Assembly: GCF_050313795.1 (NCBI RefSeq)
Contig: NZ_JBNPMC010000013.1
Location: 1 to 64,000, forward strand
Length of the DNA: 64,000 nt
Direction: 5' to 3'
Source of the DNA: CAMBRQ01 sp945870325
GTDB taxonomy: Bacteria > Bacillota > Clostridia > Lachnospirales > Lachnospiraceae
Positions 52,891-61,567 of this stretch are shown piece by piece. The notes under the pieces are model-generated. The model searched no databases, was not told the origin of the DNA, and saw nothing but the letters and a program-made list of their open reading frames with translations. Every line of letters starts with the position of its first letter. Position 1 is the stretch's first letter. A program made the translations under genes and the position numbers.

Positions 52891-53425
52891 GTTCATCCCT
52901 GAGTTCCAGATCCAGATTCATCGCATCCAGATACGGAACATAATATCCTCTTAGGAATTCCATGAAAAATCTGGGATCCAATTCTTCAAAACGGAAGCTT
53001 TTTCTCCCGCCTTCCTTCGCACGGTTCCAGAAGACCAACAGTTCTTTAAGCCGCATATAATACAGAATATTCTTTGAGGAATAATAGATCAGCACGAAAG
53101 CCACGCCGCCCTGCTTTTCAAAATTCTCCATGAACCTTACCTGATGCTCATGAATATTCTGCAACGGGAATGTCTCTGCGACACATTCCTTTGCGTCAAA
53201 ACATACCGGAATTCCCTGAACTGCGCCGATATAGTCAATGGTACTTCTCTGGTCAAAGTACGCCAAAGTAATGTGCCTATGCTCCTTATCCATTTTAACC
53301 GGAGTGATCGGCGTCGGAATCTTCTGGATTAAAGCAAGCCCTTTCTCCAGATACCATTCATTGGTCCGGTTGACCATCTCCTCTAATGTTGAACCTCTAA
53401 GGCCTCTCGAATTCCATGTTCCCAT
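52877..53425 (-). CDS. recU: Holliday junction resolvase RecU
   Basis: RecU is the Gram-positive Holliday-junction endonuclease and modulates RecA. The 182-residue protein has NSRGLRGSTLEEMVNRTNEWY, QRSTIDYIGAVQGIPVCFDAKE (metal-binding Asp, Asp, Lys) and FMENFEKQGGVAFVLIYY. AAGGAG lies before ATG 53425. Its first 43 bp overlap the end of the upstream rluA-like gene. The usual pbp1 neighbour is absent. Confidence 0.95.
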   Translation of the reverse strand: MGTWNSRGLRGSTLEEMVNRTNEWYLEKGLALIQKIPTPITPVKMDKEHRHITLAYFDQRSTIDYIGAVQGIPVCFDAKECVAETFPLQNIHEHQVRFMENFEKQGGVAFVLIYYSSKNILYYMRLKELLVFWNRAKEGGRKSFRFEELDPRFFMEFLRGYYVPYLDAMNLDLELRDELDKE

Positions 53426-54393
53426 GCTGTCTCCTTTATCAGTCTCCAGAACACCTCTGGTACCTTTGCAGTATAAGTCTTTTCAGAAATTGCCAAAAAC
53501 GGCTTCTCCATCTGCGGAAATTCTAATTCATATGCATGAAGCAACTGGGACTGTATCTGATATCGTTTCTTATACTCTTCATTCCAACTCCGGTTACCAT
53601 ACTTATAATCCCCCAAAAGCGGATGCCCTTCCGAGGCAAGATGCGCACGGATCTGATGTGTCTTGCCAGTAATCAGATGGACTCTCAGCAAAGTCATGGA
53701 CTCATGCCAGGCAACCGGAGTATACTCTGTCTCTATCGGAAGTTCTCCTGGAGATGTTCCCCGCCTGCTGATTGTTACCACATTGTTCTTTTCATCTTTC
53801 TTAAGATATCCACGGATATGCTTAGATTCCGTAATCTTTCCTTTTACGATACACAGATAGTACTTTCGAATCGTACGTTCCTTAATGAGTTGCCCCATCA
53901 TCTGCAATCCCGCCAGACTCTTTCCCGCTACGATCAGTCCACTGGTGTTGCGATCCAGACGGTTACAAATAGATGGCTTAAATGTACGCAGGTCTTCCGC
54001 GGAGATCTTATGTTCATTCAAAAGATACGCTGTCACATGTTCCACCACTGACACATCATCCTTACTGGCTTTCTGTGACAACATTCCTACCGGTTTATTC
54101 AACAGCAGAATCTCGCGATCTTCATATATAATATCCAATGGAACCGATTCTATCTGCACATCTTCCTCATTTTCCGAAGAAAACTTATGAATCGTCTCCT
54201 CTGATAGGAATAACTTAACACTATCTCCTACCACTAATTTTTCATTGCCGGACGCTTTCTTTCCATTTAATATAATATTCTTCTTCCGAAGCATCTTATA
54301 GATAAAACTTCCGGGTGCTTTACTGAGATATTTTTTTAATAGTTTATCCAGCCTCTGTCCAGCCTCATTCTGTTTAATTATTATTTCCTTCAT
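53383..54393 (-). CDS. RluA-family pseudouridine synthase
   Basis: A 336-residue RNA pseudouridine synthase with an S4 domain (RLDKLLKKYLSKAPGSFI) and the catalytic NRLDRNTSGLIV, whose aspartate is the active-site residue, then ITGKTHQIRAHLASEG. It is a second RluA-superfamily member beside RluD in this window. ATG 54393 follows a poor ribosome binding site; GTG 54396 is adjacent. It overlaps recU by 43 bp. Confidence 0.92.
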   Translation of the reverse strand: MKEIIIKQNEAGQRLDKLLKKYLSKAPGSFIYKMLRKKNIILNGKKASGNEKLVVGDSVKLFLSEETIHKFSSENEEDVQIESVPLDIIYEDREILLLNKPVGMLSQKASKDDVSVVEHVTAYLLNEHKISAEDLRTFKPSICNRLDRNTSGLIVAGKSLAGLQMMGQLIKERTIRKYYLCIVKGKITESKHIRGYLKKDEKNNVVTISRRGTSPGELPIETEYTPVAWHESMTLLRVHLITGKTHQIRAHLASEGHPLLGDYKYGNRSWNEEYKKRYQIQSQLLHAYELEFPQMEKPFLAISEKTYTAKVPEVFWRLIKETAWEHGIREALEVQH

Positions 54394-54442
54394 CACATTT
54401 TATATCGAAAGCATTATAGTAGTTCTTTTCAGAAACACTTAC

Positions 54443-55018
54443 TTACATTGAAATATTCAGTATAATCTTTCTGATATTTCTTTCCTTCCTGGTATTATTC
54501 GATCGTTCAACCGCTGCGATATTGTTCATTCCTTCTGCTCTGGACAGGAACGCTACATAATCGTGAAATATCTTAACCGTCATCTTATCATAGTGGTTAT
54601 CTCTTAATATATTTTTGATATGTTTTGCCAGAAGAACTTCATCCGTCTTCGGGCTGCTTGCATATACGCAGACCACATGACCTGATATCGCAATCGCATC
54701 TGCTGGCATCACCTTCTCCGTGCTGGTAATTACCATATCATATGCAGTTGTGATAAGCGGTGTTTTCTCTTCGATCTCCTGATATTTCTCAGGAGCAATG
54801 CTCTTATATGGCGCCATAGTGATGAATTCTACCAGCATCTTTGCCGCTGGCAGGCATCCCACGATCGCAACCACCGTAAATAGATTCAATCTTGTCTTCG
54901 TCTGCATATATCCCAGAACAAAGACGGCTATCACGATTGCGAATTCCCCAATCGTCCACATGAGATATTTCGTCTTCTGTGCTTTTATATAGCCCGGCTG
55001 TCCCTTTTCAATCTTCAT
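54443..55018 (-). CDS. Uncharacterised membrane protein
   Basis: A 191-residue protein I cannot name. Two hydrophobic helices (about residues 20-40 and 46-66) near the N-terminus are followed by a soluble part of about 120 residues with mixed alpha/beta character and a basic tail (SNNTRKERNIRKI). It may be cytoplasmic-facing with a nuclease-like or regulatory tail, but no motif supports a specific guess. AAGGGAG precedes ATG 55018. It lies between the reductase and the rluA-like gene. Confidence 0.72.
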   Translation of the reverse strand: MKIEKGQPGYIKAQKTKYLMWTIGEFAIVIAVFVLGYMQTKTRLNLFTVVAIVGCLPAAKMLVEFITMAPYKSIAPEKYQEIEEKTPLITTAYDMVITSTEKVMPADAIAISGHVVCVYASSPKTDEVLLAKHIKNILRDNHYDKMTVKIFHDYVAFLSRAEGMNNIAAVERSNNTRKERNIRKIILNISM

Positions 55019-55046
55019 CTTGATTGTACACTCCCTTATATAGCAT

Positions 55047-55814
55047 TTACTTGCTCATATTATTAGCCAATTTCATCCAATCAGCAATCCTTGCATACGG
55101 CAGCAGTTTTGCCGCAATTCTTGCACTCTTCATAGCCACGCCGTAGACAGATACCCGCCGTCCCATCACAGAATCTCTAAGCGCCGTTCTTACAACATTC
55201 CCGGCATCTGCTTTCACGGTTGCCTTAAGCGGATTCGGCAGCGCTCCCGCACGGTCGAAAAATTCCGTATCAACCGGTCCCGGACACACCGCTGTCACAA
55301 GGATTCCTCGTGGCTTTAATTCCACACTAAGTGCATGGGAATAACTGTATACATAGGATTTGGTTGCCGCATATACGGCGAATCCCGGCTGAGGCGCAAA
55401 TGCGGCTGAAGATGCAACATGAATCATTCTACTTCCATTCGACATATATGGCAAGCAGACTTTCGTCATTTTGGTAAGTGATCTGCAATTCAGATCAATC
55501 ATGCCACATTGCTCTTCGGTTCCAAGTTCCTCCACATCTCCGATTTTACCATAACCTGCCGCATTAACCAGCATACGGATATCTGCGTTCTGTCTGTCCA
55601 GTTCCTTTCCGATTCTCTCAAAGATATAATCCCTTCTAAGATCTCCATCAAAGATTCTGACTGGGATGGGAATCTGTTTTTCCAGTTCTTTCAACCGTTC
55701 TGTTCTTCTTGCCACTACCCATAGTTCATCCAGTCTTTTGTAGAGCCTTGGAATCTGCATAGCGAACTCTCTTCCAATCCCGGAGGATGCACCCGTTACA
55801 ATTGCAATTCTCAC
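55047..55814 (-). CDS. Short-chain dehydrogenase/reductase
   Basis: A classical SDR of 255 residues. It has the cofactor motif VTGASSGIGREFAMQ, a catalytic serine in VASSAAF, and YAATKSYVYSY with the Tyr-x3-Lys pair. A C-terminal basic stretch (SARIAAKLLPYARI) is typical of DltE/YdfG-like members. GTG 55814 fits AGGGAG; the ATG at 55823 touches that site. Substrate unknown. Confidence 0.9.
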   Translation of the reverse strand: MRIAIVTGASSGIGREFAMQIPRLYKRLDELWVVARRTERLKELEKQIPIPVRIFDGDLRRDYIFERIGKELDRQNADIRMLVNAAGYGKIGDVEELGTEEQCGMIDLNCRSLTKMTKVCLPYMSNGSRMIHVASSAAFAPQPGFAVYAATKSYVYSYSHALSVELKPRGILVTAVCPGPVDTEFFDRAGALPNPLKATVKADAGNVVRTALRDSVMGRRVSVYGVAMKSARIAAKLLPYARIADWMKLANNMSK

Positions 55815-55843
55815 GATAATCATCTCCCTGTTTGTCTCTAACT

Positions 55844-57781
55844 TTATTTTTTCACTTTCTTCTTGTGAACATTTCTGATTGCCTTTTTCTTCTTAGGCTT
55901 CCCTTCTGGTCTTGCCCCGGTTTCATTCTTGTTTTCATGTCCGTAATGATTCCTGCCATCTTTCTTCCATTCATCATGCACCGCATATTTCGGACGGATC
56001 AGGCAATGCTTATCATAGCCAACAAGATCCATTCGTCCGGCTTTCTTAAGTGCCTCCAGAACCAGATCATAATTCTTCGGATTCCGATACTGGATCAAGG
56101 CTCTCTGCATCGCCTTTTCGTGCGGATTCTTCGGCACGTATACCGGCTTCATATCTCTTGGATCAACGCCCGTATAATACATACACGTCGATATGGTAGA
56201 TGGCGTAGGATAGAAATCTTGCACCTGCTCCGGCATATACCCCAGATCTCTAAGATACTCAGCCAGTTCTATTGCTTCCTTCATTGTCGAACCCGGATGG
56301 GATGACATCAGATACGGCACCAGATACTGCTCCTTGTGAATCTCCTGATTGATCTTCTTATATTTCTTCACAAACGAACGATATACGCCATTCTCCGGCT
56401 TTCCCATCTTCTGTAGGACTGCATCTGACACATGTTCCGGCGCTACTTTTAACTGTCCGCTTACATGGTACTCGCATAATTCCCGAAAGAACGTATCGTC
56501 TGGATCTGCCATCACATAATCAAACCGAATTCCGGAACGGATGAATACTTTCTTCACATTTGGCAGTTCTCTTAATTTTCGAAGCAGCCGAATGTAATCC
56601 TTATGATCCACCCGAAGATTCCGGCAAGGCTTCGGGAATAGGCACTGCTTCTCCTTACACACGCCATGTGTCAACTGCTTCTCACAGGAAGGTGCCCGAA
56701 AGTTTGCCGTAGGTCCTCCTACATCATGAATATATCCTTTAAAATCCTTATCCCAGATAAACTGTCTCGCCTCTGCAAGCAAAGATTCGTGGCTTCTCGT
56801 CTGAAGAATCCTTCCCTGGTGAAAAGTAAGGGCACAGAAATTGCACCCGCCAAAACATCCCCTGTTACTGATCAGGCTGAACTTCACTTCAGCAATTGCC
56901 GGGACTCCCCCGACATCTTCATAAGAAGGATGATAGGTTCTCATATAAGGGAAACTATATACCCGATCCATCTCCGGCTGGCTCAGAGGTTTGGCCGGCG
57001 GATTCTGGACCACATAAAGATGTTCCCCATAAGGCTCCACCATTCTCTTGCCTGCAAATGGATCGGTATTGCAGTACTGTATATAGAAACTTCTGGCATA
57101 ATTAAGTTTGTCCGCCTTCATATCCTCATATCCCGGCAACGTGATTGCATCATAGACACTGTCCAAATCCTTCGTCTTATAGACAGTTCCCGGAATAAAA
57201 CTGATGTCCTTTACATCTATGCCACTTTCCAGGGCTTCTGCAATCTCTACGATAGAACGCTCTCCCATTCCATAAGAGATCAGGTCTGCACCCGAATCCA
57301 GAAGCACCGACCGTTTCAGCCTGTCAGACCAATAATCATAGTGTGCCAGTCTTCGCAGGCTGGCTTCTATGCCTCCCAGAATAATCGGCGTCTTCTTATA
57401 TACCTGACGAATCAGGTTGCTATAGACAACAACCGCATAATCCGGCCGCTTCCCCATCACGCCGCCCGGAGTGAAGGCATCCGTCTTCCTCCGCTTCTTA
57501 GATACGGAATAGTGATTCACCATAGAATCCATATTGCCCGCCGACACAAGGAATCCAAGCCTTGGCTCGCCATACTCCATAATACTGGACTTATCCTTCC
57601 AATCCGGCTGTGCGATAATTCCAACTTTATAGCCATGCGCTTCTAAGAGCCTGGTAATGATTGCATGCCCAAAAGAAGGATGGTCTACATAGGCATCTCC
57701 CGATATATAGACGAAATCTACCTGCTCCCATCCGCGTTCTGCCATGTCCTGTCTGCAAATAGGTAAAAATCCCTTTCCCAT
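55844..57781 (-). CDS. ygiQ: YgiQ-family radical SAM protein
   Basis: A 645-residue radical SAM protein of the YgiQ family, with a B12-binding-like N-terminal region, the cluster motif CFGGCNFCALTFHQGR near residue 310 and the C-terminal lysine-rich tail (GKPKKKKAIRNVHKKKVKK). The substrate is unknown. It starts 1 bp after the HAD gene stop and ends 29 bp before the SDR gene, in one transcript. Confidence 0.94.
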   Translation of the reverse strand: MGKGFLPICRQDMAERGWEQVDFVYISGDAYVDHPSFGHAIITRLLEAHGYKVGIIAQPDWKDKSSIMEYGEPRLGFLVSAGNMDSMVNHYSVSKKRRKTDAFTPGGVMGKRPDYAVVVYSNLIRQVYKKTPIILGGIEASLRRLAHYDYWSDRLKRSVLLDSGADLISYGMGERSIVEIAEALESGIDVKDISFIPGTVYKTKDLDSVYDAITLPGYEDMKADKLNYARSFYIQYCNTDPFAGKRMVEPYGEHLYVVQNPPAKPLSQPEMDRVYSFPYMRTYHPSYEDVGGVPAIAEVKFSLISNRGCFGGCNFCALTFHQGRILQTRSHESLLAEARQFIWDKDFKGYIHDVGGPTANFRAPSCEKQLTHGVCKEKQCLFPKPCRNLRVDHKDYIRLLRKLRELPNVKKVFIRSGIRFDYVMADPDDTFFRELCEYHVSGQLKVAPEHVSDAVLQKMGKPENGVYRSFVKKYKKINQEIHKEQYLVPYLMSSHPGSTMKEAIELAEYLRDLGYMPEQVQDFYPTPSTISTCMYYTGVDPRDMKPVYVPKNPHEKAMQRALIQYRNPKNYDLVLEALKKAGRMDLVGYDKHCLIRPKYAVHDEWKKDGRNHYGHENKNETGARPEGKPKKKKAIRNVHKKKVKK

Positions 57782-58465
57782 CTATAATACCTCATATGTT
57801 TCATTCTTAATATCGTCATAATTCTGTATGTAATAGTCTGCCAGCGCCCGCTTCTTCTCCTCCTGAGGCTTTGAAAAATCATCCTCTACGGCGCAGACAC
57901 TCATTCCTGCGTTCTTTCCTGCTAAGATCCCCATAGGAACATCCTCAAATACCAGGCAGCGCTTTGGATCTACTCCCATCTCTTCTGCGACCAGAAGATA
58001 TACATCCGGTGACGGCTTCCCAGCCGCAACCTCACAGGCACTTCTAACTACATCGAACAATTCCGTAATCTTCAATGCTTCTAATGTATCATCCGCCAGT
58101 GACCTGGCATTACTTGTAGCAATTCCTATCTTCATCCCCTGACGTCTCATCTCTGTGATGAATTCATATACGCCATCCTTCAGATAGACTTGGTTCATAT
58201 ACTTGTCATGCGCCATGTCCATCCATTCTTCCATAACTTCCTCCCTGGTACAGTTCAGTTCCGAGTAGGTGTCTAAAAAGAACTGAGCCACTTCCGTATA
58301 ACTCATTCCTTCCATAGCCTCATGAAAATCCTCTGTCTTTACCAGATTATATTTCGCCAGATAATCATCATCAATAGATGGCCAGATCCACATAGAATCA
58401 ATCAGCGTTCCATCCATGTCAAATATGATCGCATCAATATCTTTCAGCATTTTCGTCTGTAACAT
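57782..58465 (-). CDS. HAD-family phosphatase/phosphomutase-like protein
   Basis: A 227-residue HAD hydrolase with a helical cap, of the beta-phosphoglucomutase/phosphoglycolate phosphatase-like group. FDMDGTLIDSMW is motif I, IATSNA motif II and VFEDVPMGILAGKNAG motif IV. The substrate is not known. ATG 58465 fits AGAGGAG 6 bp upstream and overlaps the pseudouridine synthase by 32 bp; it ends directly before ygiQ. Confidence 0.9.
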   Translation of the reverse strand: MLQTKMLKDIDAIIFDMDGTLIDSMWIWPSIDDDYLAKYNLVKTEDFHEAMEGMSYTEVAQFFLDTYSELNCTREEVMEEWMDMAHDKYMNQVYLKDGVYEFITEMRRQGMKIGIATSNARSLADDTLEALKITELFDVVRSACEVAAGKPSPDVYLLVAEEMGVDPKRCLVFEDVPMGILAGKNAGMSVCAVEDDFSKPQEEKKRALADYYIQNYDDIKNETYEVL

Positions 58466-59168
58466 CTTCTAACTCCTCTTTCGTTAACAGCCGGTATTCT
58501 CCCGGTTTTAACTTCTGATCTAACTTAAGACTTCCCATGCTCTCACGCCGCAGATAGACAACCTCTTTTCCCACCGCCTGAAACATGCGTTTTACCTGAT
58601 GGTATTTTCCTTCCTGAATCGTAAGCAATATCTCTGATTCCGCTTCACTTCTCAAGATCTTAAGAAGACCAGGTCTTGTCCACTCTTCTTTCTCATCCGT
58701 ACCGATATTCACGCCGCTTTTGAATGCTTCCACATCTTCTTCCGTTACAATTCCCCGAATTCTGGCATAATATGTCTTATCTACATGCTTTTTGGGCGAA
58801 AGTAAACGATGCGCAAGCTGACCGTCATTGGTAATCAGAAGAAGTCCTTCTGTGTCTTTATCAAGTCTTCCCACCGGGAAGAGATCCTTTCGTTTCTTAT
58901 CCTTAATCAAGTCGATCACCGTTGCCTCTGTCGGGTCCTCTGTCGCAGAGACGACTCCTGACGGTTTGTTCAGCATATAATATTCATAACTTGCGTATGC
59001 GACTTCTTTTGCATCAAAGCAGACTTTATCCTCTTCTTCCCGAATCTTGATATCCGGCGATTTCACAGTCTTGCCATTCACTGAGACTCTGCCCTGACGT
59101 ATATATTTCTTCACTTCCTGGCGTGTTCCAATCCCCATATCTGCCAGGTATTTATCCAAACGAATCAT
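58434..59168 (-). CDS. RsuA-type 16S/23S rRNA pseudouridine synthase
   Basis: A 244-residue pseudouridine synthase with an N-terminal S4 domain (IRLDKYLADMGIGTRQEV) and the catalytic GRLDKDTEGLLLI. RsuA makes pseudouridine 516 in 16S rRNA, while RluB and RluE act on 23S; the group is assigned, the site is not. ATG 59168 overlaps the previous stop as TAATG, and TGGAGG lies upstream. Confidence 0.92.
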   Translation of the reverse strand: MIRLDKYLADMGIGTRQEVKKYIRQGRVSVNGKTVKSPDIKIREEEDKVCFDAKEVAYASYEYYMLNKPSGVVSATEDPTEATVIDLIKDKKRKDLFPVGRLDKDTEGLLLITNDGQLAHRLLSPKKHVDKTYYARIRGIVTEEDVEAFKSGVNIGTDEKEEWTRPGLLKILRSEAESEILLTIQEGKYHQVKRMFQAVGKEVVYLRRESMGSLKLDQKLKPGEYRLLTKEELEDVTDENAERY

Positions 59169-60547
59169 TAGCAAAGCCTCCATCCCGGCAGATACTTATT
59201 CTTAAGGGTTCCATTGCTTAGTTTTCCCCAGCCTAACGGATATCCATCTACACAGACAAGCTGCCATCCTTTCTCCTTCGGGCGCACCAGATCATCTACA
59301 TCCAAAGTCTCTCCCTTCAGATACCTTGAGATTCTCTCATCTTCTGCCGGCAGATCAATACAATGTGCATACTCTTCTTTTTTCAGGCACATTGCCAGCG
59401 CCTGACTAGGTTCAAAACGATTCTTTTTCAATTCTCCAAGCAAAAGTCCTGTACGAAGGAAACGGATTCCCCTGACATCCGGCAAGCCCTCCGGCATATA
59501 ATAGATTCTCTCACCATGAATATCCAGACGTGAACCATCCAGTTTCCAAGAGATATCCTGAAAGAACTCTGCCAGATCCTCCGGAATCTTCTTTCCTGAT
59601 TTCTTCTTCATGCTTAATTCTTTTCCCGCAAGGGCTTCTCCTTTTTGAAGAAGCGCCAGATAATGCCCCTCACCTTTCATACGGTGTGGGAATATACGAA
59701 CAGTCTTTCTCATGTCTTCGTCTTTGCTGTCCGTATATCTTGGCATTCCTTGGCAGAAACCTTCGTATGGAAGGATATCCAAGATCCTGAATTCCGAATA
59801 TTCTGTCTGCAATAGTTCTATGATTCTTTCATTCTCCCGACTGTCAAACGTACAAGTAGAATATAACATCATTCCTCCCGGCTTCAGCATCCGCGCCGCC
59901 TGAAGAATAATACTCTTTTGAATATTGCTGAAGAATTCTGGTCCGTGTTCTTCCCAGGCTTTTACCATCTTCTTATCCTTACGGAACATCCCTTCGCCAG
60001 AACATGGCGCATCAATCAATATCTTATCAAAATATTCCGGGAAATAATTCTCAAGTCTTCCCGGTTCTTCACTCAGCACAAGCATATTACCGATTCCAAA
60101 GACCTCAATATTCTTGAGCAAGCCTTTGGCTCTGGAACTACTGATATCATTGGCTACCAGAAGCCCCTCTCCCTTAAGTTTTGCTCCCAGTTCAGTTGCC
60201 TTGCCGCCAGGTGCTGCACATACATCCAGAATCTTATCCCCCGGTTCCACCGGAAGCCGATTCGCCGGTGTCATAGCGCTGGGTTCCTGAAGATAATATA
60301 ATCCAGCAAAATAATATGGATGCTTTGCAGGAGATATCTTCTCACCGTTATAATAAAAACCATTCTCAATCCATGGAATCGGCGTAATCTCAAACGGACA
60401 GATCTTTCGGAATTCTTCCACAGAAATCTTGATGGTATTCACGCGCAGACCATAGTATCTTGGTTCATCATAACATGCAATATATTCATCAAACTCTTTC
60501 CCTAAGAGTTCTCTCATCTTCTCTTCAAATGTACCGGGCAGATTCAT
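59168..60547 (-). CDS. RsmF/RsmB-type rRNA m5C methyltransferase
   Basis: A 459-residue NOP-family cytosine-C5 methyltransferase. The SAM motif VCAAPGGKATELG near residue 110, DAPCSGEGMFRKD near 179 (first catalytic Cys) and YSTCTF near 230 (second) are all present. A C-terminal RNA-binding domain follows, as in RsmF. ACGGAGG lies before ATG 60547. It starts a four-gene transcript with the pseudouridine synthase, HAD and ygiQ. Confidence 0.92.
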   Translation of the reverse strand: MNLPGTFEEKMRELLGKEFDEYIACYDEPRYYGLRVNTIKISVEEFRKICPFEITPIPWIENGFYYNGEKISPAKHPYYFAGLYYLQEPSAMTPANRLPVEPGDKILDVCAAPGGKATELGAKLKGEGLLVANDISSSRAKGLLKNIEVFGIGNMLVLSEEPGRLENYFPEYFDKILIDAPCSGEGMFRKDKKMVKAWEEHGPEFFSNIQKSIILQAARMLKPGGMMLYSTCTFDSRENERIIELLQTEYSEFRILDILPYEGFCQGMPRYTDSKDEDMRKTVRIFPHRMKGEGHYLALLQKGEALAGKELSMKKKSGKKIPEDLAEFFQDISWKLDGSRLDIHGERIYYMPEGLPDVRGIRFLRTGLLLGELKKNRFEPSQALAMCLKKEEYAHCIDLPAEDERISRYLKGETLDVDDLVRPKEKGWQLVCVDGYPLGWGKLSNGTLKNKYLPGWRLC

Positions 60548-60587
60548 GGTTTTCCTCCGTATGTTGTATTTTGGTCATACATTGATT

Positions 60588-60596
60588 AGTATAGCA
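60588..60596 (-). promoter_or_regulatory. Putative extended -10 box upstream of the rRNA methyltransferase
   Basis: TGCTATACT reads on the minus strand 41 bp before ATG 60547. The -35 region (TAGAGT) matches poorly, so the extended -10 would be needed. Confidence 0.4.
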
Positions 60597-60630
60597 TATT
60601 CTGGGGGAGAACTCTAGGGGGAATTTTGTT

Positions 60631-60667
60631 TGTGAAGTGTGTATGTGAAGTGTGTATGTGAAGTGTA
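60631..60667. repeat. 13-bp tandem repeat
   Basis: TGTGAAGTGTGTA is repeated at 60631-60643 and 60644-60656, with a partial third copy at 60657-60667. It is in the 188-bp gap between the M23 peptidase and the methyltransferase. It could be a variable-number repeat; nothing else in the gap is recognised. Confidence 0.75.
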
Positions 60668-60735
60668 CGGCAGAGAGAGCAGGCAGGGTGTTTCCAACAC
60701 TCATTTTCTCCACAAAATTCCTTTCCTAGTATATC

Positions 60736-61449
60736 TCAAGAAAAATCATATTTAAGTTTTCTATTCTCCACGGACAAAAGCACGTAATAAGGATTAACGC
60801 TGACTTCTTTCCCGTCTTTGTAGGTGTAGATCCCCAGATGAAGGTGAACAGCGAATTGCCCCTTGGTGCCTTCCGGGCCATAGCCGGAGTCGCCCATATA
60901 GCCTAATAGTTCACCCGCTTTGACTTTCTGACCATTTTTCAGGTTGGCATAGGAATCTAAATGAGCGTAGTAGTAATAAGTACCACCGTCTGTTGTAATT
61001 CCCACGCGATACCCTCCTTTTTCCAGCCAGCCAAGGTTGGTTATGGTTCCATCGGTCATGCTTAGTACAGGATAGAGTCCTCTTTCATTAACGGAAGCCA
61101 TGATATCTGTGCCTTCATGACCGCTGGTGCCTTTGTATTTGCGTTCTACCATCCAGCCATCTACGTACGACGTCTTTAGAGACTTATCCACATTAGATTC
61201 GGGAATTGGGTAATAACTCACTTCGTTTTCCACATTTTCTAGTAAAGTTTTACACTCATCAGATAATTGTTCTCTGTGTTCCCGCATATCATCTGAAAAA
61301 AAGTCTCTTCGGTATTCTTCATCTTCTACTGTCTTTTTCCGGAGGGTATTATAATGACCTGCTTCTCTAAGATAATTGGTTCCAATCACGGTAAAAAAAG
61401 CAAGGAGGAATATAACGATTAAGATTTTTCCAGGATTTAAGCTCCGCAT
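60736..61449 (-). CDS. M23-family metallopeptidase, membrane-anchored
   Basis: A LytM-like peptidoglycan endopeptidase of 237 residues. One membrane segment lies near residues 9-28, then a linker and the M23 domain with GHEGTDIMAS (His and Asp) and VHLHLGIY (HxH), the zinc ligands, so it should be active rather than a degenerate LytM. ATG 61449 follows AAAAGGA. The upstream terminator separates it from pepD. Confidence 0.92.
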   Translation of the reverse strand: MRSLNPGKILIVIFLLAFFTVIGTNYLREAGHYNTLRKKTVEDEEYRRDFFSDDMREHREQLSDECKTLLENVENEVSYYPIPESNVDKSLKTSYVDGWMVERKYKGTSGHEGTDIMASVNERGLYPVLSMTDGTITNLGWLEKGGYRVGITTDGGTYYYYAHLDSYANLKNGQKVKAGELLGYMGDSGYGPEGTKGQFAVHLHLGIYTYKDGKEVSVNPYYVLLSVENRKLKYDFS

Positions 61450-61478
61450 AAAAAATCCTTTTTTCTCAATATATGAAA

Positions 61479-61514
61479 AGAACCAGCCTCCTATTCCCAT
61501 AGGAGACCGGTTCT
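61479..61514 (-). terminator. Terminator after pepD
   Basis: On the minus strand AGAACC, GTCTCCTAT, GGGA, ATAGGAGGC and GGTTCT form a long stem (61479-61514) followed by TTTTC. It ends pepD and lies before the M23 gene. Confidence 0.82.
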
Positions 61515-61567
61515 AAGATATTGCTTATCGCCTGTTATTTATCTGCTATCTGTTTTCCTGGAAACAA

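Noticed and set aside
56666..57646. Plus-strand frame of 326 codons
   Set aside because: It lies wholly antisense to ygiQ, whose cluster motif and length fit perfectly.
60631..60667. CRISPR array
   Set aside because: The repeats are tandem without spacers, and no cas genes are present.
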